Of a DNA stretch of 11,593 bases, positions 1-5,280 are shown one piece after another. The first letter of the stretch is position 1. Each line of letters starts with the position of its first letter. The notes beneath the pieces are model-generated. The model was given only the letters and a program-made list of their open reading frames with translations. It did no database searches and was not told where the DNA came from. The translations under genes were made by a program, and so were the position numbers. Source of the stretch: Acidobacteriota bacterium. GTDB taxonomy: Bacteria; Acidobacteriota; Terriglobia; Terriglobales; Acidobacteriaceae. The stretch spans positions 1 through 11,593 of the forward strand of contig JAJXYW010000275.1 in the NCBI GenBank assembly GCA_021780415.1, read 5' to 3'.

Positions 1-515
1 CCGCACAATATCGCCTCCGGCGGTCTGGGATGCTGCGGGTTCGCCGTATTGGATTACGCGTCGAGGTGGCAGGGTGTGGAGGAACTGGTGGGGCTGCCTC
101 AGAAGATGCTGAAGGATCGCGTGCCAGGAGGTGCGTATCCATCGAAGGTTGCGAAGCTCGTCGCGCGATATGCTCCCGCCGCCGACTGGTTCCAGTCGGA
201 GGAGAAGGGCGACGATCTTCTGGAGGCGCTGTGCCGTTCTAAGAGGATGGCTTGTGTGGATTATTCGGGACGCGATCCACATTACTCTGGGTCTATCGCC
301 CACTGTGTCAATCTCATTTATTTTGATCGGGCCAACGACTGGGTGGCTGTGCTCGACAACAATTACCCCTCGGAAACGGAGGTTATTTGGATGGGAGTCT
401 CCGAGTTCAAAAAACGCTGGGGCGGCTGGGCGTACGCTCTGCTTGCGGCGGTCCCAGGCCATGCCCAGGAGGTGCCTCGGCGTGCCATTCCGGACGAGTG
501 GACCGAGCAGAGCCG
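1..515. repeat. Terminal direct repeat, left copy (circular join overlap)
   Basis: The first 515 bases recur at 11079-11593 with one substitution: C at 466 is G at 11544, which changes a Gln codon to Glu in the peptidase gene. The offset is a constant 11,078 with no indels. An open reading frame continues through the join. The simplest reading is an assembled circular molecule of about 11,078 bp whose ends overlap, with the mismatch near the contig end being an assembly error or a minor variant. A linear genome with true terminal repeats is a less likely alternative. Confidence 0.95.
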
Positions 516-963
516 ACAGTATCGGTGGCAGGCGATAGCCGCTCATCCGGGCCAGTCCGCTCTGTTCGTCGGACAGAAGCAAATTGGAACGTGGGTGGCC
601 GACACGTCGAAGTATTGGCGATTGGTGGAGGGTGGCGAATATGCCCCGGAGCCGGAGGTTCCTCCGATACCTCCCCCAGCTGGGGCCGCCTGGCCGGCTC
701 TGCTTCAGGACGGCGTGCTCAACTTCGGCGTGCAGAAGGCGCTTCTTTCGGAAGCTCGCGGGATCACTCGAAACGGGAAGGACGCCTCTCTCTCTGAGGT
801 GCTTGCGGCCATCGGAGGAGAGATGGTTCCGGCGAAGCCGTTGGCTCCCAGTGGCGGCGGCGGCCTCGATCTCTCGGCGGTGTACGGCGGTGTGCCGCTG
901 TGGTTGTTGATGTGTCTCGGTGCTACGATCTTGATTCTCTTGACCAGAAAGGGTGGCAAATGA
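1..963 (+). CDS. Papain-like cysteine peptidase with C-terminal membrane anchor (5' part lies at the window end)
   Basis: The frame is open from base 1, and its 5' end is at about 11049-11593. A Gly-Cys-Cys-Gly-Phe motif (codons at 28-42) offers the nucleophile, preceded by a Gly-rich stretch. Ala-His-Cys-Val-Asn (His codon 301-303) and Val-Leu-Asp-Asn-Asn (Asp codon 355-357) give the His and Asp/Asn of a papain/C39-like catalytic set. An aromatic Trp-Gly-Gly-Trp-Ala segment follows. Downstream come a small domain with a Val-Gly-Gln-Lys motif, a Pro-rich linker (about 640-690), a short Asn-Phe-Gly-Val domain, a Gly-rich linker, and one hydrophobic span (about 895-942) with a Lys/Arg tail, as in a tail-anchored protein. 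The family is known to me from memory in planctomycete-like sequences. The substrate is unknown, and cleavage of virion or host envelope proteins is a guess. The TTG at 49 is not the start, because it would delete the nucleophile. The stop overlaps the next ATG. Confidence 0.72.
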   Translation, partial: PHNIASGGLGCCGFAVLDYASRWQGVEELVGLPQKMLKDRVPGGAYPSKVAKLVARYAPAADWFQSEEKGDDLLEALCRSKRMACVDYSGRDPHYSGSIAHCVNLIYFDRANDWVAVLDNNYPSETEVIWMGVSEFKKRWGGWAYALLAAVPGHAQEVPRRAIPDEWTEQSRQYRWQAIAAHPGQSALFVGQKQIGTWVADTSKYWRLVEGGEYAPEPEVPPIPPPAGAAWPALLQDGVLNFGVQKALLSEARGITRNGKDASLSEVLAAIGGEMVPAKPLAPSGGGGLDLSAVYGGVPLWLLMCLGATILILLTRKGGK

Positions 964-1220
964 GCGAATCAGTGATTATTGCCCTTGTGGGGTCCGCAAT
1001 CGGCTGGATTCTCCGACACGTTGGCGTCGGTGCCGGCGTGGGCCTCGGCGGCCAACTGGCTCCCAAGCCCGCCTCGGCGGCGGCGAGTGCGAGTCTGACC
1101 GGCGGACTCAAGGGGGAGGTTGAGGCCATTGTCGCCGATGCGGTCAAAACGGCCGTGGCCGCCGCCGTCGCGGACCTGAGAAGCGGCATCGCCGCTCATC
1201 AGACTCCGCCGTCGGCGTGA
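960..1220 (+). CDS. Small membrane protein with Ala-rich tail
   Basis: This 86-aa protein starts at an ATG that overlaps the peptidase stop (ATGA). An AAAGGG purine tract about 6 nt upstream fits translational coupling. Residues about 4-24 form one hydrophobic, Gly-containing span. A Pro/Ala/Ser linker and an Ala/Val-rich amphipathic region follow (Glu-Val-Glu-Ala-Ile-Val-Ala-Asp and Thr-Ala-Val-Ala), which is likely helical. I recognise no family. Its place between a membrane-anchored peptidase and a lipase-like hydrolase, its size, and its single span near the N-terminus would suit a holin-like or membrane-scaffold protein, but no motif proves this. An ATG at 900 in the same frame would overlap the peptidase by 64 nt and lacks a good SD. 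Confidence 0.6.
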   Translation: MSESVIIALVGSAIGWILRHVGVGAGVGLGGQLAPKPASAAASASLTGGLKGEVEAIVADAVKTAVAAAVADLRSGIAAHQTPPSA

Positions 1221-1229
1221 GGACTGGGG

Positions 1230-1280
1230 CCGCTCCATCTCACCCACAGGGACGTGGGAGGCCGCGATGGGGTGGAGCGG
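1230..1280. repeat. Inverted repeat in the gap before the hydrolase
   Basis: The 127-base gap 1221-1347 holds an 8-bp perfect inverted repeat (1230-1237 with 1273-1280). Inside it is a smaller CCCAC/GTGGG hairpin (1243-1247 with 1254-1258). No T-tract follows, so it is not an intrinsic terminator. It encloses the GGGAGG at 1256-1261 that would serve an ATG at 1267, and so could mask that site in mRNA. Confidence 0.35.
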
Positions 1281-1347
1281 TTCCCGGATTGTTCCGTGTG
1301 TTTCCAAATCTTCTCCTATCTGTATCTCATGTACCACAGGTGACGAC

Positions 1348-2400
1348 ATGCCTGCACTCCTTCTCGTTCCCGGAGTCGGCGGCTCCGAGATATACACACC
1401 GCCCAGTTTTTTCGGCCTCGGTCCACCCATCCGTGTGTGGCTCAATTACGCTAGCATGGTGGCCGGGGCGTGGCGGTGGCTGGCCCTGGGTCCGGACGGA
1501 CGCACGCCGACGTTCCCAGGCGTCGGATCGCTCGACGCCGGGCCGCTGGTCGAACCGTATTACTCCACGGCGGTGAACTGGTTTTCGAGCCGTGGTTATC
1601 GGGTATTTCAGGCCCAGAATTTCTGGCTAGGTGTCCTGGAGAGTGATGCTGAGACGCTCGCCGCTCAGATCGTGTCGCTCAGCGGGGAGGCTCCGATCCA
1701 TTGCCTGGCACACAGTCGCGGCGGCCTCGTGTTGCGGCGTGCCCTCCAGATTCTCGCCGCTTCCAATCAGCTCGGACTCGTTGGCCGGTGTGCGGGCCTC
1801 GGTGTGCCACATCAGGGATCATGGGAATCCGCAAATCTCCTGGCCGGATTCCAGCGGTCGCTCGAGCGCCTGTGCCTGCTGGTGCAGCTGGGGCCGTTCG
1901 CGGACTGGGCCGACTCCGGCTGCCGAGCGTTGCAGGCAGTCGTCCGAACGTGGCCCGTGGCGTACCAACTGATGCCTGCTCTTAATGCGGTGGGAGTTCC
2001 GCCGGCGACGATAGCGATGCTGTACCAGGCGGCGGCGTGGGCCGGGATCGGTATCGAGGTCTCGCAGGCGTGGCTCACGGAGGCGAGCGAGTATTGGACC
2101 GGGTTCGGCCCGGTTCCGGCGGCGGTGCAGTGGGTCGATGTTGTCGGGATGGGTCTGTCCACGCCGGACCAACTTGTTTCTGTCACGCCGCCCCAGTCGC
2201 CGGCGTCGTACACCTACACCGAACTCGGCGATGGAGTCGTTCCCGCGAGGTGGGCCACACAGTTCGGGCGTTTCTCCATCACCACGCCGACGGCTCACTC
2301 CAGTCTGGTGACTGACGGTCGTGTTCTGGCCGCACTGGACGATTTTTATCGGGAGGGAATTTTCCAGAACGTCGTGATCGGTGGCCCAGTGTTGCCGTGA
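1348..2400 (+). CDS. Alpha/beta hydrolase, LCAT/PGAP1-like (lipase or esterase)
   Basis: This 350-aa protein begins Met-Pro-Ala-Leu-Leu-Leu-Val-Pro-Gly-Val-Gly-Gly-Ser, the first strand and oxyanion Gly region typical of LCAT/PGAP1-type hydrolases. The nucleophile elbow Ala-His-Ser-Arg-Gly-Gly places Ser at 123. Gly-Asp-Gly-Val-Val-Pro gives the acid at Asp295. Thr-Ala-His-Ser-Ser-Leu gives His317. The complete, correctly ordered triad makes it likely active, on lipid or another ester. I chose ATG 1348 (AGGTGA just upstream) because the fold starts there. An in-frame ATG at 1267 has a better SD (GGGAGG), but the 27 codons between have low GC at third positions and two Cys-rich clusters unlike the rest. 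There is no signal peptide. As the last gene before a strong terminator, it suits lysis, envelope penetration or membrane remodelling, but this is inference. Confidence 0.82.
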   Translation: MPALLLVPGVGGSEIYTPPSFFGLGPPIRVWLNYASMVAGAWRWLALGPDGRTPTFPGVGSLDAGPLVEPYYSTAVNWFSSRGYRVFQAQNFWLGVLESDAETLAAQIVSLSGEAPIHCLAHSRGGLVLRRALQILAASNQLGLVGRCAGLGVPHQGSWESANLLAGFQRSLERLCLLVQLGPFADWADSGCRALQAVVRTWPVAYQLMPALNAVGVPPATIAMLYQAAAWAGIGIEVSQAWLTEASEYWTGFGPVPAAVQWVDVVGMGLSTPDQLVSVTPPQSPASYTYTELGDGVVPARWATQFGRFSITTPTAHSSLVTDGRVLAALDDFYREGIFQNVVIGGPVLP

Positions 2401-2462
2401 GTTGCGAGGTGATATAGATTGGTTCGGAGCGATCCGCTCCATCGGAGAGCTTGTGGTTGACG

Positions 2463-2497
2463 CGGGGGAGGGGCTGTGCCCTCCCCCGTCTTTTTTT
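2463..2497 (+). terminator. Rho-independent terminator after the hydrolase gene
   Basis: A perfect 10-bp GC stem (2463-2472 with 2479-2488) encloses a 6-nt loop. It is followed by TC and then seven Ts (2491-2497). It lies 62 bases after the hydrolase stop and closes the plus-strand unit. On the other strand the hairpin lacks a T-tract, so it would be only a weak stop for the converging minus-strand cassette. Confidence 0.9.
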
Positions 2498-2521
2498 GGC
2501 AGGCGATCCCCTCCCGCATTT

Positions 2522-2725
2522 TTATCGCCGTAGGCCACCCCTCGGTCGCGGGGTGTACGCTCGGCTGTGCAGTGGTGCCGGATACCGGCGGTTCGATCCG
2601 GGGCACTGCTCGCGCGTGCCGTGTCCGACGTGCGGCAGAATCCTGCCAGTCCGCTCCACCATCACATCCTGGCCGCACGTCGGACACGTCCGTCGCCAGG
2701 GTCGATGACGTACGGTGTCGCTCAT
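2522..2725 (-). CDS. Small zinc-ribbon protein
   Basis: This 67-aa protein has Cys-Pro-Thr-Cys at residues 14-17, then His32/His35 and Cys41 in a Cys-Pro-Gly-Ser context. This is a C-x2-C...H...C layout like that of small phage zinc-binding proteins, in which a C-x2-C knuckle precedes an H...CPGS element. The tail is Arg/Pro-rich and basic, suggesting nucleic-acid binding. The ATG (2725) overlaps the TGA of the preceding minus-strand gene, and an AAAGGAGAT SD lies upstream. It is third in a minus-strand operon. Its function (DNA, RNA or protein binding) is not determined by sequence. Confidence 0.7.
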   Translation of the reverse strand: MSDTVRHRPWRRTCPTCGQDVMVERTGRILPHVGHGTREQCPGSNRRYPAPLHSRAYTPRPRGGLRR

Positions 2726-2973
2726 GTCTCCGATCTCCTTTCTGGAAGCTCGCCGACGATCTCATCGGCGGGAACGTAATCGAGCACTTCGCCCACGGAT
2801 TGGCAGGATTCGACGAACCTGTCCGCGTATTTGCGGCAGCATACCAGATCGGCCGCTCGACGTGCCAGCACGTCGATCTCGTTCTGAAGCGAGATGATCC
2901 GTGCCTGCAACTCCTCGATTTCGTGCTGGACAGCCGAGCGGTAGTACGCGATATCAGGTGGTAGCGTTGGCAT
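2722..2973 (-). CDS. Small coiled-coil protein
   Basis: This is an 83-aa protein. Residues about 15-45 carry a heptad-like run of Ile/Leu/Val spaced among Glu/Gln/Arg, giving a likely short coiled coil, followed by Cys-Cys and an acidic C-terminal region. The start at 2973 is fixed by a GGAGG six bases upstream. The in-frame ATG at 3057 would run far into the previous gene and has no such site. It overlaps the upstream gene by 20 nt and the downstream gene by 4 nt, so translation is probably coupled. No family is recognised. A dimerising partner of its neighbours or a regulator is possible. Confidence 0.68.
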   Translation of the reverse strand: MPTLPPDIAYYRSAVQHEIEELQARIISLQNEIDVLARRAADLVCCRKYADRFVESCQSVGEVLDYVPADEIVGELPERRSET

Positions 2974-3187
2974 GATTGTCCTCCACTGTTTGGATGCGCT
3001 CTTCCTTGAGCGCCGATTTGGCGACCCCGCCGAGCGAGGCGAGCAGCACGTTCGCATTGGATAACCGGCAGAGCAGAGCGATCTCGACTCTGCCGCCGCG
3101 CTCCAGGTGCCTCATGCAGCGCTGATGCGCCGCCTGCACCTCGTCGCGCTGCCTCTCGACGGCCTGAAGCAGGAATTCCCAATCCAT
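2954..3187 (-). CDS. Small helical protein, first gene of the minus-strand cassette
   Basis: This 77-aa protein starts at the ATG at 3187, chosen because GAGGAGG lies about 7 nt upstream. Upstream in-frame ATGs at 3259 and 3220 lack one. The first half is charged and helical (Val-Glu-Arg-Gln-Arg-Asp-Glu-Val-Gln-Ala-Ala-His-Gln), a probable coiled coil. A more hydrophobic helix follows (Asn-Val-Leu-Leu-Ala-Ser-Leu), then a charged tail. No family is recognised. It is divergent from the RHH regulator, with about 190 bases between the two starts, so the two are likely controlled together. Confidence 0.65.
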   Translation of the reverse strand: MDWEFLLQAVERQRDEVQAAHQRCMRHLERGGRVEIALLCRLSNANVLLASLGGVAKSALKEERIQTVEDNHANATT

Positions 3188-3309
3188 CTCGAATCCTCCT
3201 CGTTCGAGTGCGATTCTCATTGCAGCATCGCGGCGACGTTCGCCGCGAAGCTCGATCACGCTGTGTCACACGCACGGCGGGACTCTCCGGCGAACGTGCC
3301 GACTGGCCA

Positions 3310-3360
3310 TCGCCTATTACAGGATATATACCGTATATTGGTGCCGGTCTATACTGTACG
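3310..3360. promoter_or_regulatory. Divergent promoter/operator region before the RHH gene
   Basis: In the 193-base gap 3188-3380 an AT-rich patch holds ATATAC-C-GTATAT (3326-3338), a 6-bp inverted repeat with one central base. A TATACT hexamer at 3350-3355 is a fair -10 box for the plus strand. Its -35 position falls on the inverted repeat, so a repressor bound there would block the promoter. On the minus strand a weak TAGACC/TATATC pair overlaps the same patch. The adjacent RHH protein is the obvious candidate ligand (inference). I see nothing else in 3188-3310. Confidence 0.5.
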
Positions 3361-3380
3361 CCCATATTTTTGGAGGTTCG

Positions 3381-3590
3381 ATGAAACCGCTGTACATGGA
3401 GCTGTCTGAGGCCGACTGGCTGATGCTCCGAGAGATGGGCTGTCACGCCAGAGTGTCGCGGGCCGAGATCGTGCGGTGGGCGCTGCGACTTTTCGCCATC
3501 CAAGGGGGATGGACGGATGACGAGGAAGTCCGCGAGAAAACGGTGGGTGAGAATCGCCTCGTGGTCGGCCCGGAAAGGAGGAGCGTATGA
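3381..3590 (+). CDS. Ribbon-helix-helix (CopG/Arc-like) transcriptional regulator
   Basis: This is a 69-aa protein. Residues 3-8 (Pro-Leu-Tyr-Met-Glu-Leu) fit the N-terminal DNA-contacting beta strand. Residues about 9-21 fit helix 1. A turn with Val-Ser-Arg-Ala-Glu-Ile leads into helix 2 (Ile-Val-Arg-Trp-Ala-Leu-Arg-Leu-Phe), matching the Ser-Arg-x-Glu-hydrophobic pattern of RHH proteins. The tail is polar. A GGAGG sits five bases before the ATG. It is first in the replication operon, and its stop overlaps the helicase ATG. Its likely role is an autoregulatory repressor acting at the palindrome just upstream, limiting helicase expression and copy number. RHH antitoxins are another family use, but no toxin gene is evident. 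Confidence 0.68.
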   Translation: MKPLYMELSEADWLMLREMGCHARVSRAEIVRWALRLFAIQGGWTDDEEVREKTVGENRLVVGPERRSV

Positions 3591-4855
3591 CGACACCGAA
3601 GTCTCGCCGTCGCCGCGACGTGGCGGCAGAGGTCATGCCCGCCCCGCCGCCGGAGATCGACGGCGTGGAATGGGCCAGCTCGGCGAGAGCCAGGCCCACG
3701 GACTGGTACTGGCCCGGAGCCGTGCCGGCGGGATCGCTCGTTCTGCTGGAGGGAAGAAAATCCACGGGAAAATCCACCGTGGCGGCGGCAATCGTCGCCT
3801 GCCTCACGGGTGGCCCGATGATTCCGGGATGGACCGGGCCGCGCGATGCCCGCGTGATCTGGTCTGGCTCCGAGGAGTCCTGGGAGTCGGTGATCGTGCC
3901 GCGACTCACCGCCGCTGGGGCGGACCTCGCACGAATCGCCCGCGTCCACTGCCGCGATGGTCGCGGCGAACGCCGACGTATGGTTCTGCCCGACGATCTC
4001 TGTCTGCTCTCCGATGCTGTGCGCGACGGCGGCGTGAAACTGCTCGTTCTCGATCCGTACATCTCCCTCGCGCATCCATCGCTCGACATGAGGGTGGAAC
4101 AGCAGGCACGGCTCTATCTGGAGTCGCTGGCGGACACGCTGGGAAATCTCGGATGCGTCGGACTCCTGATTCGCCACATCAGAAAGGGAACATGCGGAGA
4201 CAGCAGGGAAGCCGGATTGGGTAGTGTCGCGATCTCCAATGTCGCCCGCTCGCTCCTCCGATGCGACGAACACCCGCACCAACACGGCGATCATGTTATG
4301 AGCGTGATCGCGTGCAACTACGGGAGGAAAATGCCGACTCAGGTTTACCGGCTCCACGACGGCGGCGGATCGTTTCCCCGGATCGAGTGGTGCGGAGCCT
4401 GCGAACTGGACTCCGACTCCATCGCCGAGGGGCGTGGATCGGAGGCAGAACGCGACGAGTGGGCGGAGGCGGATCGACTCCTTGCCCATTCGATCGGGGA
4501 TTGCTGGATCGCCGTCGGCGAAATCCTGAAGGAAGCGGAGGCCGCTGGCCTGTCTCCACGCATGTTGCGGCGCGCGAAGGCTCGGCTGCGTGTTCCCAGC
4601 CGGAGGATGCAGCACGCGAACAGGGGATGGTGGGAATGGGGGCCTCCGTCTTCTGGATGGCCCGTAAATCTTTTGGCACGCGATTTGCCCTCCGTGGGGG
4701 GGGGGGCACGTGTGGACACGGAGCGCCTTGGCCATGTTGCCCCCGAAGAACCTGAGAAATCTGCGAGCGCCAGGGCAAGGCGACCAAGGCGCTCCCCGCG
4801 CACACGTGCCCCCCTAGGCGCTCCAGATAGTGAGGTGAATGATGCCGAAGCTTAG
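3587..4855 (+). CDS. RepA/AAA_25-type RecA-fold replicative helicase
   Basis: This 422-aa protein has a Walker A Gly-Arg-Lys-Ser-Thr-Gly-Lys-Ser-Thr at residues 56-64. Trp-Ser-Gly-Ser-Glu-Glu-Ser (92-98) is the Glu-containing motif after strand 2. Walker B Leu-Leu-Val-Leu-Asp-Pro is at 152-157, and Arg-His-Ile-Arg-Lys-Gly at 196-201 sits at the position of the conserved basic/H motif. Residues about 290-350 resemble the winged-helix region that often follows this ATPase, ending Gly-Trp-Trp-Glu-Trp-Gly-Pro-Pro. RepA-like hexameric helicases unwind plasmid and phage origins. The start has AAAGGAGGAG upstream and overlaps the regulator stop. The last ~55 residues (after 368) are low-complexity and Arg/Ala/Pro-rich, and they coincide with an 11-G run and a large inverted repeat, so this end is shaped by DNA signals or could shift frame. 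A packaging ATPase is much less likely. Confidence 0.85.
   Translation: MTTPKSRRRRDVAAEVMPAPPPEIDGVEWASSARARPTDWYWPGAVPAGSLVLLEGRKSTGKSTVAAAIVACLTGGPMIPGWTGPRDARVIWSGSEESWESVIVPRLTAAGADLARIARVHCRDGRGERRRMVLPDDLCLLSDAVRDGGVKLLVLDPYISLAHPSLDMRVEQQARLYLESLADTLGNLGCVGLLIRHIRKGTCGDSREAGLGSVAISNVARSLLRCDEHPHQHGDHVMSVIACNYGRKMPTQVYRLHDGGGSFPRIEWCGACELDSDSIAEGRGSEAERDEWAEADRLLAHSIGDCWIAVGEILKEAEAAGLSPRMLRRAKARLRVPSRRMQHANRGWWEWGPPSSGWPVNLLARDLPSVGGGARVDTERLGHVAPEEPEKSASARARRPRRSPRTRAPLGAPDSEVNDAEA
4696..4706 (+). repeat. Homopolymeric run of 11 G in the helicase gene
   Basis: Eleven consecutive Gs encode Gly-Gly-Gly at helicase residues 371-373. Such tracts slip readily. Losing one G would replace the tail with a different one ending at the TAG at 4815-4817, and gaining one would stop at the TGA at 4755-4757. 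Either product keeps the ATPase and winged-helix regions. The tract also forms the outer edge of the large inverted repeat. Confidence 0.95.
4701..4814. repeat. Large three-segment inverted repeat (origin or structural candidate)
   Basis: Three perfect arm pairs share one exact axis (paired coordinates always sum to 9515): 14 bp (4701-4714 with 4801-4814), 12 bp (4720-4731 with 4784-4795) and 6 bp (4737-4742 with 4773-4778). They are separated by symmetric, essentially unpaired 5/5-nt gaps, with a 30-nt centre. A 9-nt direct repeat of part of arm 2 (4787-4795) recurs at 4816-4824. The element sits at the 3' end of the helicase gene, just before the primase zinc finger. A replication origin, a protein-binding palindrome or an mRNA structure are all possible. 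Confidence 0.88.
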
Positions 4856-5153
4856 GCCGGTGGATTTTCGGAGAATCCGGGAATTGGTGCCGCCGATCAC
4901 GGCGCTGAGATTCTGGGGGTGGAAGGGACGGTGGGAGCCGTGCGGTCAGTATCGCGGCCCGTGTCCGATCCATGGAAGCCGGACGCGGAATAGTCGGTCC
5001 TTTACGGTTTCGCCCACGATGATGTACTGCCACAGTTGTAAGTGGAGCGGTGACGCCATCGCCTTCTGGGCACGCATGCACGGCATACCCATGCTGCAGG
5101 CGGCGCACGAGCTTTGCGCCGCCGCAGGCGTGGACGTGCCGCTCCTCGGATGA
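4839..5153 (+). CDS. Stand-alone DnaG-type CHC2 primase zinc finger
   Basis: This is a 104-aa protein. Cys-Pro-Ile-His at residues 42-45 and Tyr-Cys-His-Ser-Cys-Lys at 63-68 form the C-x2-H...C-x2-C zinc site of DnaG/T7-type primases (Cys42, His45, Cys64, Cys67). The linking Ser-Phe-Thr-Val segment and the following Gly-Asp-Ala-Ile-Ala-Phe-Trp-Ala-Arg helix match the fold. There is no Toprim/RNA-polymerase domain, so it cannot prime alone. It may guide a host primase or act with the neighbouring helicase. The start overlaps the helicase end by 17 nt. GAGGTG precedes a doubled ATG (4839 and 4842), so either could be used. It is the last gene before the 224-base control region. Confidence 0.85.
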   Translation: MMPKLRPVDFRRIRELVPPITALRFWGWKGRWEPCGQYRGPCPIHGSRTRNSRSFTVSPTMMYCHSCKWSGDAIAFWARMHGIPMLQAAHELCAAAGVDVPLLG

Positions 5154-5188
5154 GTGGGCCGTTTCTTATTCCGCTCGAATCGCCTCCA

Positions 5189-5243
5189 ACACAGTGCCTC
5201 TTCCCTGTTGCCGCGAAACCGGAACAGGGAAGAGGCACTGTGT
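5189..5243. repeat. Perfect 21-bp inverted repeat (hairpin)
   Basis: Positions 5189-5209 pair with 5223-5243 without mismatch. The 13-nt centre can add a 3-bp extension (5211-5213 with 5220-5222). No T-tract follows in either direction. It starts 36 bases after the primase zinc-finger stop and ends one base before the -35 box of the next promoter. A strand-specific origin, a recombination or binding site, or a mRNA 3'-end stabiliser are candidates. Confidence 0.9.
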
Positions 5244-5244
5244 G

Positions 5245-5274
5245 TAGACATTCGAGCGATCGGCGACGTATAAT
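5245..5274 (+). promoter_or_regulatory. Strong sigma70-type promoter
   Basis: TAGACA (5245-5250, five of six matches to TTGACA), an 18-bp spacer, and a perfect TATAAT (5269-5274). Transcription should begin near 5281. This is the best promoter match in the window, in a control region without genes. Confidence 0.78.
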
Positions 5275-5280
5275 CGAAGC

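Noticed and set aside
49..963. TTG at 49 as the peptidase start
   Set aside because: It would remove the catalytic Cys at 31-36, and the open frame continues upstream through the circular join.
1267..1347. N-terminal extension of the hydrolase from ATG 1267
   Set aside because: The SD is good, but the 27 codons have low GC3, two Cys-rich patches and precede the first strand of the fold. I kept 1348 and noted the doubt.
1217..1576. ORF starting at the GTG that overlaps the stop at 1220
   Set aside because: It runs into the hydrolase in another frame and its sequence is Pro/Arg/Ser-rich without any motif.
2346..3596. 416-aa minus-strand open frame across the small-gene cassette
   Set aside because: It overlaps three better supported minus-strand genes in another frame as well as the terminator and the RHH gene, and its composition is Arg/Ser/Pro-rich as expected of a shadow.
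3443..4735. 430-aa open frame on the minus strand opposite the helicase
   Set aside because: It is a GC-rich antisense shadow of a motif-bearing gene: Arg/Pro/Ser-rich, no SD, no recognisable domain.
3587..4855. The ATPase as a virion DNA-packaging enzyme
   Set aside because: The Walker A spacing, Ser-Glu-Glu-Ser motif, Arg-His-Ile-Arg-Lys segment and C-terminal winged helix fit RepA/AAA_25 helicases. It also sits beside a primase zinc finger.
5189..5243. Inverted repeat as a Xer/dif-type recombination site
   Set aside because: dif-like sites have two ~11-bp imperfect arms around a 6-bp centre. This has 21-bp perfect arms and a 13-nt centre.
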